From positions 1-5,717 of the forward strand of contig JBHEMD010000180.1 in assembly GCA_046262735.1 (NCBI GenBank): a stretch of DNA of 5,717 nt, given 5' to 3'. A program made the position numbers and the translations under genes. Below the pieces are notes generated by a model. The model had not been told where the DNA came from. It searched no databases and saw nothing but the letters and a program-made list of their open reading frames with translations. Source of the DNA: AV17 sp046262735. GTDB taxonomy: Bacteria > Verrucomicrobiota > Verrucomicrobiia > Chthoniobacterales > UBA10450. How positions within the stretch are numbered: the first letter of the stretch is position 1; each line of letters begins with the position of its first letter. This document shows, piece after piece, positions 1 through 4,753 of this stretch.

Positions 1-1
1 C

Positions 2-673
2 TGGGTGTTGGGTCTGGCCGCCGCGCTCAGCTGGATCTTTCTTCCGTGGCTGGAAATTCTCACCCGGATTCGCACGCTGCGCTTGCCGAAGGAAAAACAA
101 CTCCGCCCCAAAACGCCGCCCTCATCCGACGTCTTCCCGAACCTGAACGAGATTACGCGAGAGATTGAAAACGAAGGTTTCATCCACGTGAACGACGCCG
201 GGTGGGATTGGGAGGATTACCGGCAATTCTTTCGCCTTTTTTACAAGGATGACGACCGTGCCCAGGCGACGATTTGCTTGAACGAGCAGAACGACCTTTC
301 GTTTTATTACCTCCGCATTTCCTCGCGCTCGCAAAACGGCACCATCTGGACGACTTGGAATTACCCGCTCTCCTACGGCCTCAAGTTGACGCCGCAGTTT
401 CGAATCAATCGACAACGTCCCGATCAATCCTTCTGGCAGCTATACCAAAGCCACCGCGAGTTTCTCCGGCGCAACCGGGTTGACGCCCGTTCGGTCGATC
501 CGCTCGACGAAGAGCGCATTCACATGGAAATGGAAAAAGATTTGCGGGACCAAATCGCGCACAACATCGACAAAGGCGTGCTCAAACAAACCGCCGACGG
601 CGACGTGAAATATTCCTGGCGCGGAATGATCTATCTCTGGTGCCAGTTTCTGCTCGATCTCGTGCGCCTCTAG
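2..673 (+). CDS. Hypothetical membrane-anchored protein, 5' end probably outside the window
   Basis: The frame is open from the window edge to a TAG at 671-673. A GTG at 5 would give 222 residues, but the frame is open upstream of it and no ribosome site is visible, so the gene probably starts outside. The first 20 or so residues are hydrophobic (LGLAAALSWIFLPWLEI), which looks like a membrane helix, followed by a basic and proline-rich linker (LRPKTPPSS). The rest looks soluble, rich in Trp, Tyr, Phe and charged residues, with a GWDWEDYRQFF segment and later an aromatic SFYYLRISS/IWTTWNYPLSYG stretch. A charged helical segment (EMEKDLRDQIAHNIDKG) precedes a hydrophobic C-terminus (WRGMIYLWCQFLLDLVRL) that could touch the membrane. 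I recognise no family or catalytic motif. It converges on frr and is transcribed separately from the translation genes. Coding status looks sound from the length and protein-like composition; function is unknown. Confidence 0.7.
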   Translation, partial: WVLGLAAALSWIFLPWLEILTRIRTLRLPKEKQLRPKTPPSSDVFPNLNEITREIENEGFIHVNDAGWDWEDYRQFFRLFYKDDDRAQATICLNEQNDLSFYYLRISSRSQNGTIWTTWNYPLSYGLKLTPQFRINRQRPDQSFWQLYQSHREFLRRNRVDARSVDPLDEERIHMEMEKDLRDQIAHNIDKGVLKQTADGDVKYSWRGMIYLWCQFLLDLVRL

Positions 674-674
674 A

Positions 675-731
675 AATGTGGGAGGGACCTTTGTGTGCCG
701 ATCATCGCGGCGCTGAGGCCGCCCCCACATT
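675..731. repeat. Palindromic element between convergent stop codons
   Basis: Perfect 8-bp outer arms AATGTGGG (675-682) and CCCACATT (724-731) enclose a second hairpin, GCGGC (707-711) with GCCGC (718-722). The element starts one base after the stop of the plus-strand gene and ends four bases before the frr stop, filling nearly the whole 62-nt spacer. It may act as a two-way transcription terminator, although no T-run follows it on either strand. It could equally be a copy of a dispersed intergenic palindrome. What is seen is the symmetry; either role is inferred. Confidence 0.55.
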
Positions 732-735
732 CCGA

Positions 736-1296
736 TCACACCTTCATAATCTCCGCTTCCTTGTGCTTGAGATGATCGTCGATCGATTTAACGAAGCGGT
801 CGGTCAGCTTCTGAATTTCGGTTTCGAGATCGTGGAATCCATCTTCACTCAATCCGCCGGCAGCTTTGAGTTTTTTCGCCTCGTCATGGGCGGTGCGCCG
901 GTTGCTGCGCACACGAACGCGCGCTTCCTCGGCCATTTTCCCTAACGAACGCGCCAGATCTTTGCGCCGTTCTTCCGAGAGCTCGGGGATTGGGAGGCGA
1001 ATCACTTTACCGTCAACCGCCGGTGTGATGCCGATCCTCGATTCCTTCAGCGCGCGCTCGATGTCCTGCACGGTACCGGCGTCGAACGGTTGCAGCACGA
1101 GCAGGCGCGCCTCCGGCGTGGTGATGAGCGCCAGTTGTTTTAATTTCATTGTCGAGCCATAGGCCTGCACGTCCAGGTTCTCGACCAGCGCGGGCGAAGC
1201 TTTCCCGGTGCGGACGGCGGCAAACTCGTGCACGAGATAATCGACGCTTTTTTCCATCGTCATCTCGGCCTCGAGGAGAATGTCGTCCCGGCTCAT
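736..1296 (-). CDS. frr: Ribosome recycling factor (RRF)
   Basis: RRF works with EF-G in the cytoplasm to split the post-termination ribosome so its subunits can be reused. The 186-residue product matches the usual family length of about 185. Family signatures are the N-terminal helix ending in VRTGKASPALVENL (28-41), the small second domain with YGSTMKLKQLA (46-56) and ALITTPEARLLVLQPFD (56-72), RIGITPAVDGKVIRLPIPEL (87-106), SEERRKDL (107-114), and the C-terminal QKLTDRF...KHKEAEIMKV. Arg133 in VRSNRRT aligns by eye with the essential Arg132 of the E. coli protein. ATG at 1296 is chosen because it gives the standard N-terminus. A TTG at 1332 would add 12 residues and overlap pyrH. The gene begins 14 nt after the pyrH stop, so the two are co-transcribed in the widely conserved pyrH-frr order. 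No Shine-Dalgarno sequence is visible upstream. It is the last gene of the minus-strand string. Confidence 0.97.
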   Translation of the reverse strand: MSRDDILLEAEMTMEKSVDYLVHEFAAVRTGKASPALVENLDVQAYGSTMKLKQLALITTPEARLLVLQPFDAGTVQDIERALKESRIGITPAVDGKVIRLPIPELSEERRKDLARSLGKMAEEARVRVRSNRRTAHDEAKKLKAAGGLSEDGFHDLETEIQKLTDRFVKSIDDHLKHKEAEIMKV

Positions 1297-1310
1297 GCGC
1301 TTGATTTTTG

Positions 1311-2048
1311 CTACGGCACCGCTTCGTCGCAAACCAGCGTGCCGACTTTTCGAGCGAGCACGGCGTCGCGAATATTGCTCGGGTTGTTCACATCGAAAAC
1401 GATGATCGGAATTTTATTGTCCATGCAAAGGCTGAACGCGGTCGAATCCATGATCTGGAGACGTTTGGCGAGCGCTTCGCTGAAACTGACGCGCTCATAG
1501 CGTTGCGCGTTTGGCTCCTTGTTCGGATCGCGATCGTAGACGCCATCCACCTTTGTCGCCTTGAGAACGACATCGGCCCGAATCTCGCTCGCGCGCAGCG
1601 CCGCGGTCGTGTCGGTCGAGAAATAGGGGTTACCCGTGCCGGCGGCAAAAATCACCACGCGTCCCAGCTCGAGATGACGAATGGCCCGGCCCAGAATGAA
1701 GGGCTCGGCGACGTTTTTCATCTCGATGGCCGTTTGCACGCGGGTCTCAACTCCGATCCGCTCGAGCGTGCTGCGGAGGGCCAGTGCGTTGATGACGGTC
1801 GCGAGCATGCCCATGTAATCGGCGGTGGTGCGATCCATACCGCGGTGCGACGCGGAGAGCCCGCGCCAGATGTTGCCGCCCCCGATGACAACCGATGTTT
1901 GCACGCCCAGATCATGCACTTCCTTGATTCGCATGGCGATCTCGCGCACGACCGGCGGCGAGATGTTATCGCGGCCGCCGCGCTCCTGCATGGCTTCGCC
2001 GCTCAACTTGAGCACGATGCGTTTGTAGGCGGGCGCGTCCGGTTTCAT
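1311..2048 (-). CDS. pyrH: UMP kinase (uridylate kinase)
   Basis: This enzyme phosphorylates UMP to UDP with ATP in pyrimidine nucleotide synthesis. It is the bacterial homohexameric type of the amino-acid kinase family, usually activated by GTP and inhibited by UTP. The protein is 245 residues, close to the usual 240. Visible motifs are the phosphate-binding KLSGE (14-18), GGGNIWRG (56-63), the UMP-site segment DRTTADYMGMLATVINAL (72-89), GTGNPYFSTDT (137-147), KATKVDGVYDRDP (163-175) and DSTAFSLCMDN (201-211). All expected motifs are present, so it should be active. The ATG at 2048 gives the normal N-terminus (a short lead followed by YKRIVLKLSGEAM). A 106-nt spacer holding a palindrome separates it from fmt upstream. 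rpsB and tsf, which precede pyrH in many bacteria, are not here. No Shine-Dalgarno or clear promoter is visible. Confidence 0.97.
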   Translation of the reverse strand: MKPDAPAYKRIVLKLSGEAMQERGGRDNISPPVVREIAMRIKEVHDLGVQTSVVIGGGNIWRGLSASHRGMDRTTADYMGMLATVINALALRSTLERIGVETRVQTAIEMKNVAEPFILGRAIRHLELGRVVIFAAGTGNPYFSTDTTAALRASEIRADVVLKATKVDGVYDRDPNKEPNAQRYERVSFSEALAKRLQIMDSTAFSLCMDNKIPIIVFDVNNPSNIRDAVLARKVGTLVCDEAVP

Positions 2049-2103
2049 GGCGGCGGATAGTGATCAAACCCAAACATGTCGATCTTGGAAAGCAAAATGG
2101 TGC

Positions 2104-2155
2104 ATCGGTAGGGCGAGACTCTGTCGAGGCGACGAATTTTTCGTTCCCCACCGAT
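2104..2155. repeat. Imperfect palindrome in the fmt-pyrH spacer
   Basis: Arms ATCGGTAGGG (2104-2113) and CCCCACCGAT (2146-2155) pair at 9 of 10 positions. Between them lies a small hairpin, ACGAA (2132-2136) with TTCGT (2140-2144). The right arm reaches the last base of the fmt stop codon. In the fmt transcript it would fold directly after the reading frame, so it could act as a terminator or attenuator ahead of pyrH, as a 3'-end stabiliser, or be an intergenic repeat copy. There is no U-run on the pyrH side to make it a classical terminator. Confidence 0.5.
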
Positions 2156-3084
2156 TAGCGCCGACCGCGCAAAAACTCTACTGCGGTCATTCGCTTTTTT
2201 CCTTCCAGCTGCACCTCGTTCAGCGACAGCGCGCCTGTTTCGGCGGCGACGACGAGCTGATTTGCGCTTCGCAAAATTTCGCCAGGTTTCCCGCGAAGAT
2301 CGACGATCGATGCAGAAAAGATTTTCAGATTTCGCCCATCCAGCTTCATGAACGCGCCCGGCCACGGATCGTAAGCGCGAATCTTTCTTTCGATCGCTTC
2401 GGCCGGTTCATTCCAATCGATTCGGCCATCTTCGCGCGTCAGTTTTCGCGCAGAAGTCGCGTGCGTTCTGTCCTGCCGAAGGCGCGGCGCGCTGCCGCTG
2501 CCGAGCAAGCGCAATGATTCGAGCAACGCTTCGGGCGCAATCTGGGCGAGGCGATCGTGTAATGTGCCGCCCGTGTCGTCGGGCAGGATGTCGATCTTGC
2601 GTTGCAGCAAAATGTCGCCGGTGTCGAGATCCTCGTCCATATACATGACGGTGATGCCGGTCTCGCGATCGCCCGCGGCGATTGCCGCTTGAACTGGCGC
2701 GGCGCCGCGCCAGCGCGGCAACAGTGACGCGTGCAGGTTCACGCAGGCGATGCGGGAAATTTCGAGGACATCGCGCGGCAAAATCTGGCCGTAGGCCATT
2801 ACGACAATCGCGTCCGGCTGCAGCGCCCGAATTTGCGCGATCGCTGCGGCGTCTTTGATTTTTTGGGGTTGCAGGATCGGCGCGCCCGGCTCCGCCTGTC
2901 CGGCTCGGACTCGCGCCCTACCAATCAAGAATTTTTTGATCGGCGATGGTTCAATTCGTTGCTCGCGACCGACCAACTTGTCCCCTCCTGTGACGATGCC
3001 GACGACGTCGTGTTCGGCTGAGCCCAACAGCGCCTGCAATGTCGGCACACCAATCTCGCCGGTAGCGATGAAGACGACGCGCAT
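2155..3084 (-). CDS. fmt: Methionyl-tRNA formyltransferase
   Basis: Fmt transfers a formyl group from 10-formyltetrahydrofolate to Met-tRNA(fMet) for translation initiation. The protein is 309 residues, close to the 315 typical of the family. The N-terminal formyltransferase domain shows SPIKKF (47-52), AYGQILP (97-103), the active-site segment NLHASLLPRWRGAAP (116-130) and MDEDLDTGDIL (149-159). Asn116, His118 and Asp154 are the expected catalytic trio. The C-terminal tRNA-binding domain has ATSARKLTREDGRIDW (209-224), IRAYDPWPGAF (235-245) and PGEIL (267-271). Two things are unusual: the N-terminal loop reads IATGEIGVP where most Fmt proteins have a GTPEFA-like sequence, and there is a short extra loop around residues 56-68. 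ATG 3084 is chosen because it gives the family N-terminus seven bases after the upstream stop. The GTG at 3126 would overlap that gene. def, its usual partner, is not in the window. Confidence 0.96.
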   Translation of the reverse strand: MRVVFIATGEIGVPTLQALLGSAEHDVVGIVTGGDKLVGREQRIEPSPIKKFLIGRARVRAGQAEPGAPILQPQKIKDAAAIAQIRALQPDAIVVMAYGQILPRDVLEISRIACVNLHASLLPRWRGAAPVQAAIAAGDRETGITVMYMDEDLDTGDILLQRKIDILPDDTGGTLHDRLAQIAPEALLESLRLLGSGSAPRLRQDRTHATSARKLTREDGRIDWNEPAEAIERKIRAYDPWPGAFMKLDGRNLKIFSASIVDLRGKPGEILRSANQLVVAAETGALSLNEVQLEGKKRMTAVEFLRGRR

Positions 3085-3091
3085 TGGCGCG

Positions 3092-3346
3092 CTACTGCGG
3101 GAGGTCGATCGTAGCGCGACGTGCACGGCGCGCGCCGATCGCCTGCGTCATCAATTTCTCGCCCGCTGTGACCTCGCGTTGCCCTACCGACGAAGCGCAG
3201 CCGGTGCAGAGGTAATCGTAAATTTCGCGGTCGGGCAGGACCAGGAGCAGCCGCTCGCGCACCGGCATGCTGGCGCGGCACTTCTCGCAATAAAGCGCCG
3301 ACGCGGTGAAATTCTCAAACTGCGGCTGGGTGTTGCTTGAGGCCAT
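3092..3346 (-). CDS. Small four-cysteine (putative zinc-ribbon) protein, function unknown
   Basis: The 84-residue product has two CxxC knuckles, Cys20-x2-Cys23 (YCEKC) and Cys47-x2-Cys50 (LCTGC), 23 residues apart. This is the layout of a small zinc ribbon. Between them lies a well-ordered-looking segment, MPVRERLLLVLPDREIYDYL, likely strand and helix. The tail is basic (IGARRARRATIDLP) and could contact nucleic acid. The ATG at 3346 lies 32 nt inside the kinase gene, in another frame. The next ATG falls after the first cysteine pair, so this start is needed to keep both knuckles. Its TAG is seven bases before the fmt start, so it is translationally packed between adk and fmt. Metal binding is inferred from the cysteines. 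A role in translation is only suggested by its neighbours. I do not recognise a named family. Confidence 0.8.
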   Translation of the reverse strand: MASSNTQPQFENFTASALYCEKCRASMPVRERLLLVLPDREIYDYLCTGCASSVGQREVTAGEKLMTQAIGARRARRATIDLPQ

Positions 3347-3917
3347 TTACGCTCGCTAAAATGTCGAATAACACTTTGGCGGGCGGCTGCGTGGCGTCAA
3401 TCACCGTGACGCAATCTTTGGGATAATAGCCGAGGACCGGCTTGGATTCGGTCGCGTAAATGTCGAGCCGTTTTTGAATGACCTGCTCGTTGGCGTCATC
3501 GAGTCGATTGTCCTTGAGGGCGCGCTTCTTCAGGCGCTGAAAGAGCGTGTCGCGATCAGGGCAGGAGAGGTGGAACACCCTTTGCACGTCGATCATTTCT
3601 TCCATGATTTTGGCCTGGCCGACGTTTCGCGGGATCCCGTCGAGCACGAGAATGTCGATATCGGGCTTGAATTTGTGCCCGTCTACCGCCGCGTCGATCG
3701 CTTCTTTCCAAAGCTCGACCGTGACATCGTCCGGGACGAGCTGGCCTTTGCTCGAATATTCGAGGAACGCCTTACCCACTTTGGTGCGGGTATCGATCGA
3801 GCGGAAGACGTCCCCGCAGGGGCAATGATAGAACCGGGGGATCGTGCCGAGGGTTTTGCCCTGGGTGCCTTTGCCGCTGCCGGGCGCACCAAAGAGGATG
3901 AAGGTGCTGTATCTCAT
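3315..3917 (-). CDS. adk: Adenylate kinase family nucleoside monophosphate kinase (short-lid form)
   Basis: The family moves a phosphate between ATP and a nucleoside monophosphate, normally AMP, in the cytoplasm. The product is 200 residues. It has the P-loop GAPGSGKGTQ (10-19), the AMP-side GDVFR (35-39), a GQLVPDDVT segment (58-66), the nucleotide-site DGIPRN (93-98), and RLKKRALKDNRLDD (128-141) followed by QKRLDIY. The lid between Arg132 and Arg138 is only a few residues, as in short-form enzymes, with no zinc-lid cysteines. Two motifs depart from the family norm: HCPCGD replaces the usual HxSTGD, and DGIPRN replaces DGFPRT. The arginines in both motifs are kept, so catalysis is plausible but AMP specificity is less certain, and UMP/CMP kinase activity is an alternative. 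ATG 3917 gives the standard N-terminus directly before the P-loop strand. Its 3' end overlaps the four-cysteine gene. Confidence 0.88.
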   Translation of the reverse strand: MRYSTFILFGAPGSGKGTQGKTLGTIPRFYHCPCGDVFRSIDTRTKVGKAFLEYSSKGQLVPDDVTVELWKEAIDAAVDGHKFKPDIDILVLDGIPRNVGQAKIMEEMIDVQRVFHLSCPDRDTLFQRLKKRALKDNRLDDANEQVIQKRLDIYATESKPVLGYYPKDCVTVIDATQPPAKVLFDILASVNGLKQHPAAV

Positions 3918-3932
3918 CGCAAGGGGAATGCG

Positions 3933-3962
3933 TTTATACCCCAAACACTGCCGCATCTGCAA
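3933..3962 (-). promoter_or_regulatory. Possible sigma-70-type promoter for the adk-fmt segment
   Basis: Read on the minus strand, TTGCAG (3957-3962) is followed 18 bases later by TATAAA (3933-3938), which matches five of six bases of the -10 consensus. The -35 match is weak, at three of six. Transcription would start near 3926, giving a very short leader before the ATG at 3917. The position between the rpmA-side palindrome and the kinase start fits a separate transcription unit. The call rests only on these hexamers. Confidence 0.35.
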
Positions 3963-3963
3963 T

Positions 3964-3993
3964 CGTCATTCCTCGACTCCGCTCGGAGTGACG
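3964..3993. repeat. Palindromic element downstream of rpmA
   Basis: CGTCATTCC (3964-3972) and GGAGTGACG (3985-3993) pair along nine positions with one G-T pair. An alternative tight hairpin, ACTCCG (3976-3981) with CGGAGT (3984-3989), lies inside. The element sits six bases past the rpmA stop codon. The sequence resembles short GTCATTCC/GGAATGAC-type palindromes that I remember as dispersed in several soil-bacterial phyla, so it is probably one copy of a repeat. It may also end or trim the rplU-rpmA transcript. There is no U-run. Confidence 0.55.
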
Positions 3994-3999
3994 AAGCGA

Positions 4000-4257
4000 T
4001 TACTTCGCAGCTGCTAACGGATCGACGTTTACCCGCCGCCCGGCGCGATCAAAGCGGACGTTGCCATCGATCAGGGCGAAGATGGTGTAATCGCGGCCGA
4101 GACCGACGTTTCTGCCGGGTAAAAATTTCGTGCCGCGCTGGCGCACGATGATGTTGCCGGCGACGACCATTTCGCTGCCGAATTTTTTCACACCGAGCCG
4201 TTTGCTGACGCTGTCGCGTCCGTTCTTAACGCTGCCTTGTCCTTTTTTGTGAGCCAT
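4000..4257 (-). CDS. rpmA: 50S ribosomal protein bL27
   Basis: bL27 is a large-subunit protein whose flexible N-terminus reaches the peptidyl-transferase centre and helps position tRNA. The 85-residue product is standard length. It begins with the family signature AHKKGQGSVKNGRDS (2-16), followed by RLGVKKFGSEMVVAGNIIVR (20-39), QRGTKFLPGRNVGLGRDYT (40-58) and FALIDGNVRF (60-69). There is no N-terminal pre-sequence of the kind that some Firmicutes cleave off, so only the initiator Met would be removed. ATG 4257 starts 24 nt after the rplU stop, in the near-universal rplU-rpmA order. The leader is pyrimidine-rich (TTTTCTTTTTCAACC) with no Shine-Dalgarno sequence. The obg GTPase gene that often follows rpmA is absent; the kinase gene follows instead, after 82 nt. 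Confidence 0.98.
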   Translation of the reverse strand: MAHKKGQGSVKNGRDSVSKRLGVKKFGSEMVVAGNIIVRQRGTKFLPGRNVGLGRDYTIFALIDGNVRFDRAGRRVNVDPLAAAK

Positions 4258-4281
4258 TGTGAGAAAGGTTGAAAAAGAAAA

Positions 4282-4632
4282 TTATTCGTCGCTCTTTTTC
4301 GTCGCGGATTTCTTCGCCCCGAGGCTGATCGATTTGATTTTCACGCGGGTAAGCTTGCGGCGGTGGCCGACGGTGCGGTGATAACCTTTGCGCCGTTTGT
4401 ATTTGAACGCGATGACCTTTTTGTCCTTGCGCTGTTCGACGACTTCCGCTGTCACTTTCGCGCCGGAAATCGATGGGCTTCCCTGCGTGACGTGTTTGCC
4501 ATCGGCATGGAAGAGCACCTCGCCAAACGTGGCCGTTTTCCCCGCTTCGATATCGAGAAGATCGACATCGAGCGTGTCGCCTTCGGCCACTCGATACTGT
4601 CGCCCGCCCGTCTTGATAATTGCGTAAGCCAT
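4282..4632 (-). CDS. rplU: 50S ribosomal protein bL21
   Basis: bL21 is a large-subunit protein that binds 23S rRNA. The 116-residue product shows the family start MAYAIIKTGGRQYRVAEGD (1-19), the mid-region GEVLFHADG (37-45) and PSISGAKVTAEVVEQRKDKK (53-72), and the signature KYKRRKGYHRTVGHR (78-92) leading into KLTRVKIKSI (93-102). It is longer than the 103-residue E. coli protein because of a Lys/Ala/Ser tail (GAKKSATKKSDE), which is common outside Proteobacteria. ATG 4632 is fixed by this N-terminus. The frame is open further upstream to 4875, but that extension overlaps rsmI and has no family resemblance. No Shine-Dalgarno sequence precedes the ATG, although an AGGAGG lies about 48 nt upstream. 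It is co-transcribed with rpmA. Confidence 0.97.
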   Translation of the reverse strand: MAYAIIKTGGRQYRVAEGDTLDVDLLDIEAGKTATFGEVLFHADGKHVTQGSPSISGAKVTAEVVEQRKDKKVIAFKYKRRKGYHRTVGHRRKLTRVKIKSISLGAKKSATKKSDE

Positions 4633-4662
4633 AAGCGCGTTTTTCGGGAGAAAAAGCCGCGC

Positions 4663-4691
4663 AAAATCCCACAGAAGTAACCTCCTGACAA
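4663..4691 (-). promoter_or_regulatory. Possible promoter for rplU-rpmA
   Basis: On the minus strand, TTGTCA (4686-4691) matches five of six bases of the -35 consensus. A 17-nt spacer leads to GATTTT (4663-4668), a poor -10 preceded by TGG, which could serve as an extended -10. Transcription would begin near 4656, giving a leader of about 25 nt. This would place the nearby AGGAGG inside the promoter spacer rather than in the message. The weak -10 keeps confidence low. Confidence 0.3.
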
Positions 4692-4699
4692 GGCCAAAC

Positions 4700-4753
4700 T
4701 GTAGCCGCGTCGCTATGCGACGCGCGCACGTTTCGCATGGCGAAACGGCTACA
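4700..4753. repeat. Two-hairpin palindromic element with terminal inverted repeats
   Basis: Perfect 8-bp ends TGTAGCCG (4700-4707) and CGGCTACA (4746-4753) enclose two perfect 8-bp hairpins. These are CGCGTCGC-TAT-GCGACGCG (4706-4724) and CGTTTCGC-ATG-GCGAAACG (4729-4747), each with a three-base loop. The whole could fold as a three-way, cloverleaf-like structure. This design resembles REP/REPIN-type intergenic elements or a miniature mobile element. The right end contains the TAG stop of rsmI (4749-4751). It is not a tRNA: it is too short and has no anticodon arm or T-loop consensus. Termination or mRNA-end protection after rsmI is possible. Confidence 0.7.

Noticed and set aside
1297..1332. 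TTG start for frr adding 12 residues
   Set aside because: It overlaps pyrH, is not part of the RRF fold, and ATG 1296 gives the family-standard length.
1308..2060. A 250-codon plus-strand open frame opposite pyrH
   Set aside because: It mirrors pyrH almost exactly, has a His/Arg/Ala-rich composition typical of GC-rich antisense frames, and matches no family, whereas pyrH has all its motifs.
3085..3126. GTG start for fmt adding 14 residues
   Set aside because: It overlaps the upstream four-cysteine gene and the added residues do not match the Fmt N-terminus, which begins at ATG 3084.
3474..4151. A 225-codon plus-strand open frame opposite adk and rpmA
   Set aside because: It crosses two well-identified genes and a palindrome, and has no recognisable motif.
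4700..4753. tRNA or tRNA-like gene
   Set aside because: The fold has a closing stem and two hairpins only, 54 nt long, without anticodon arm, T-loop consensus or CCA end.
675..4753. CRISPR array
   Set aside because: The palindromes are unrelated to one another and separated by genes. No direct repeats with regular spacers were found.
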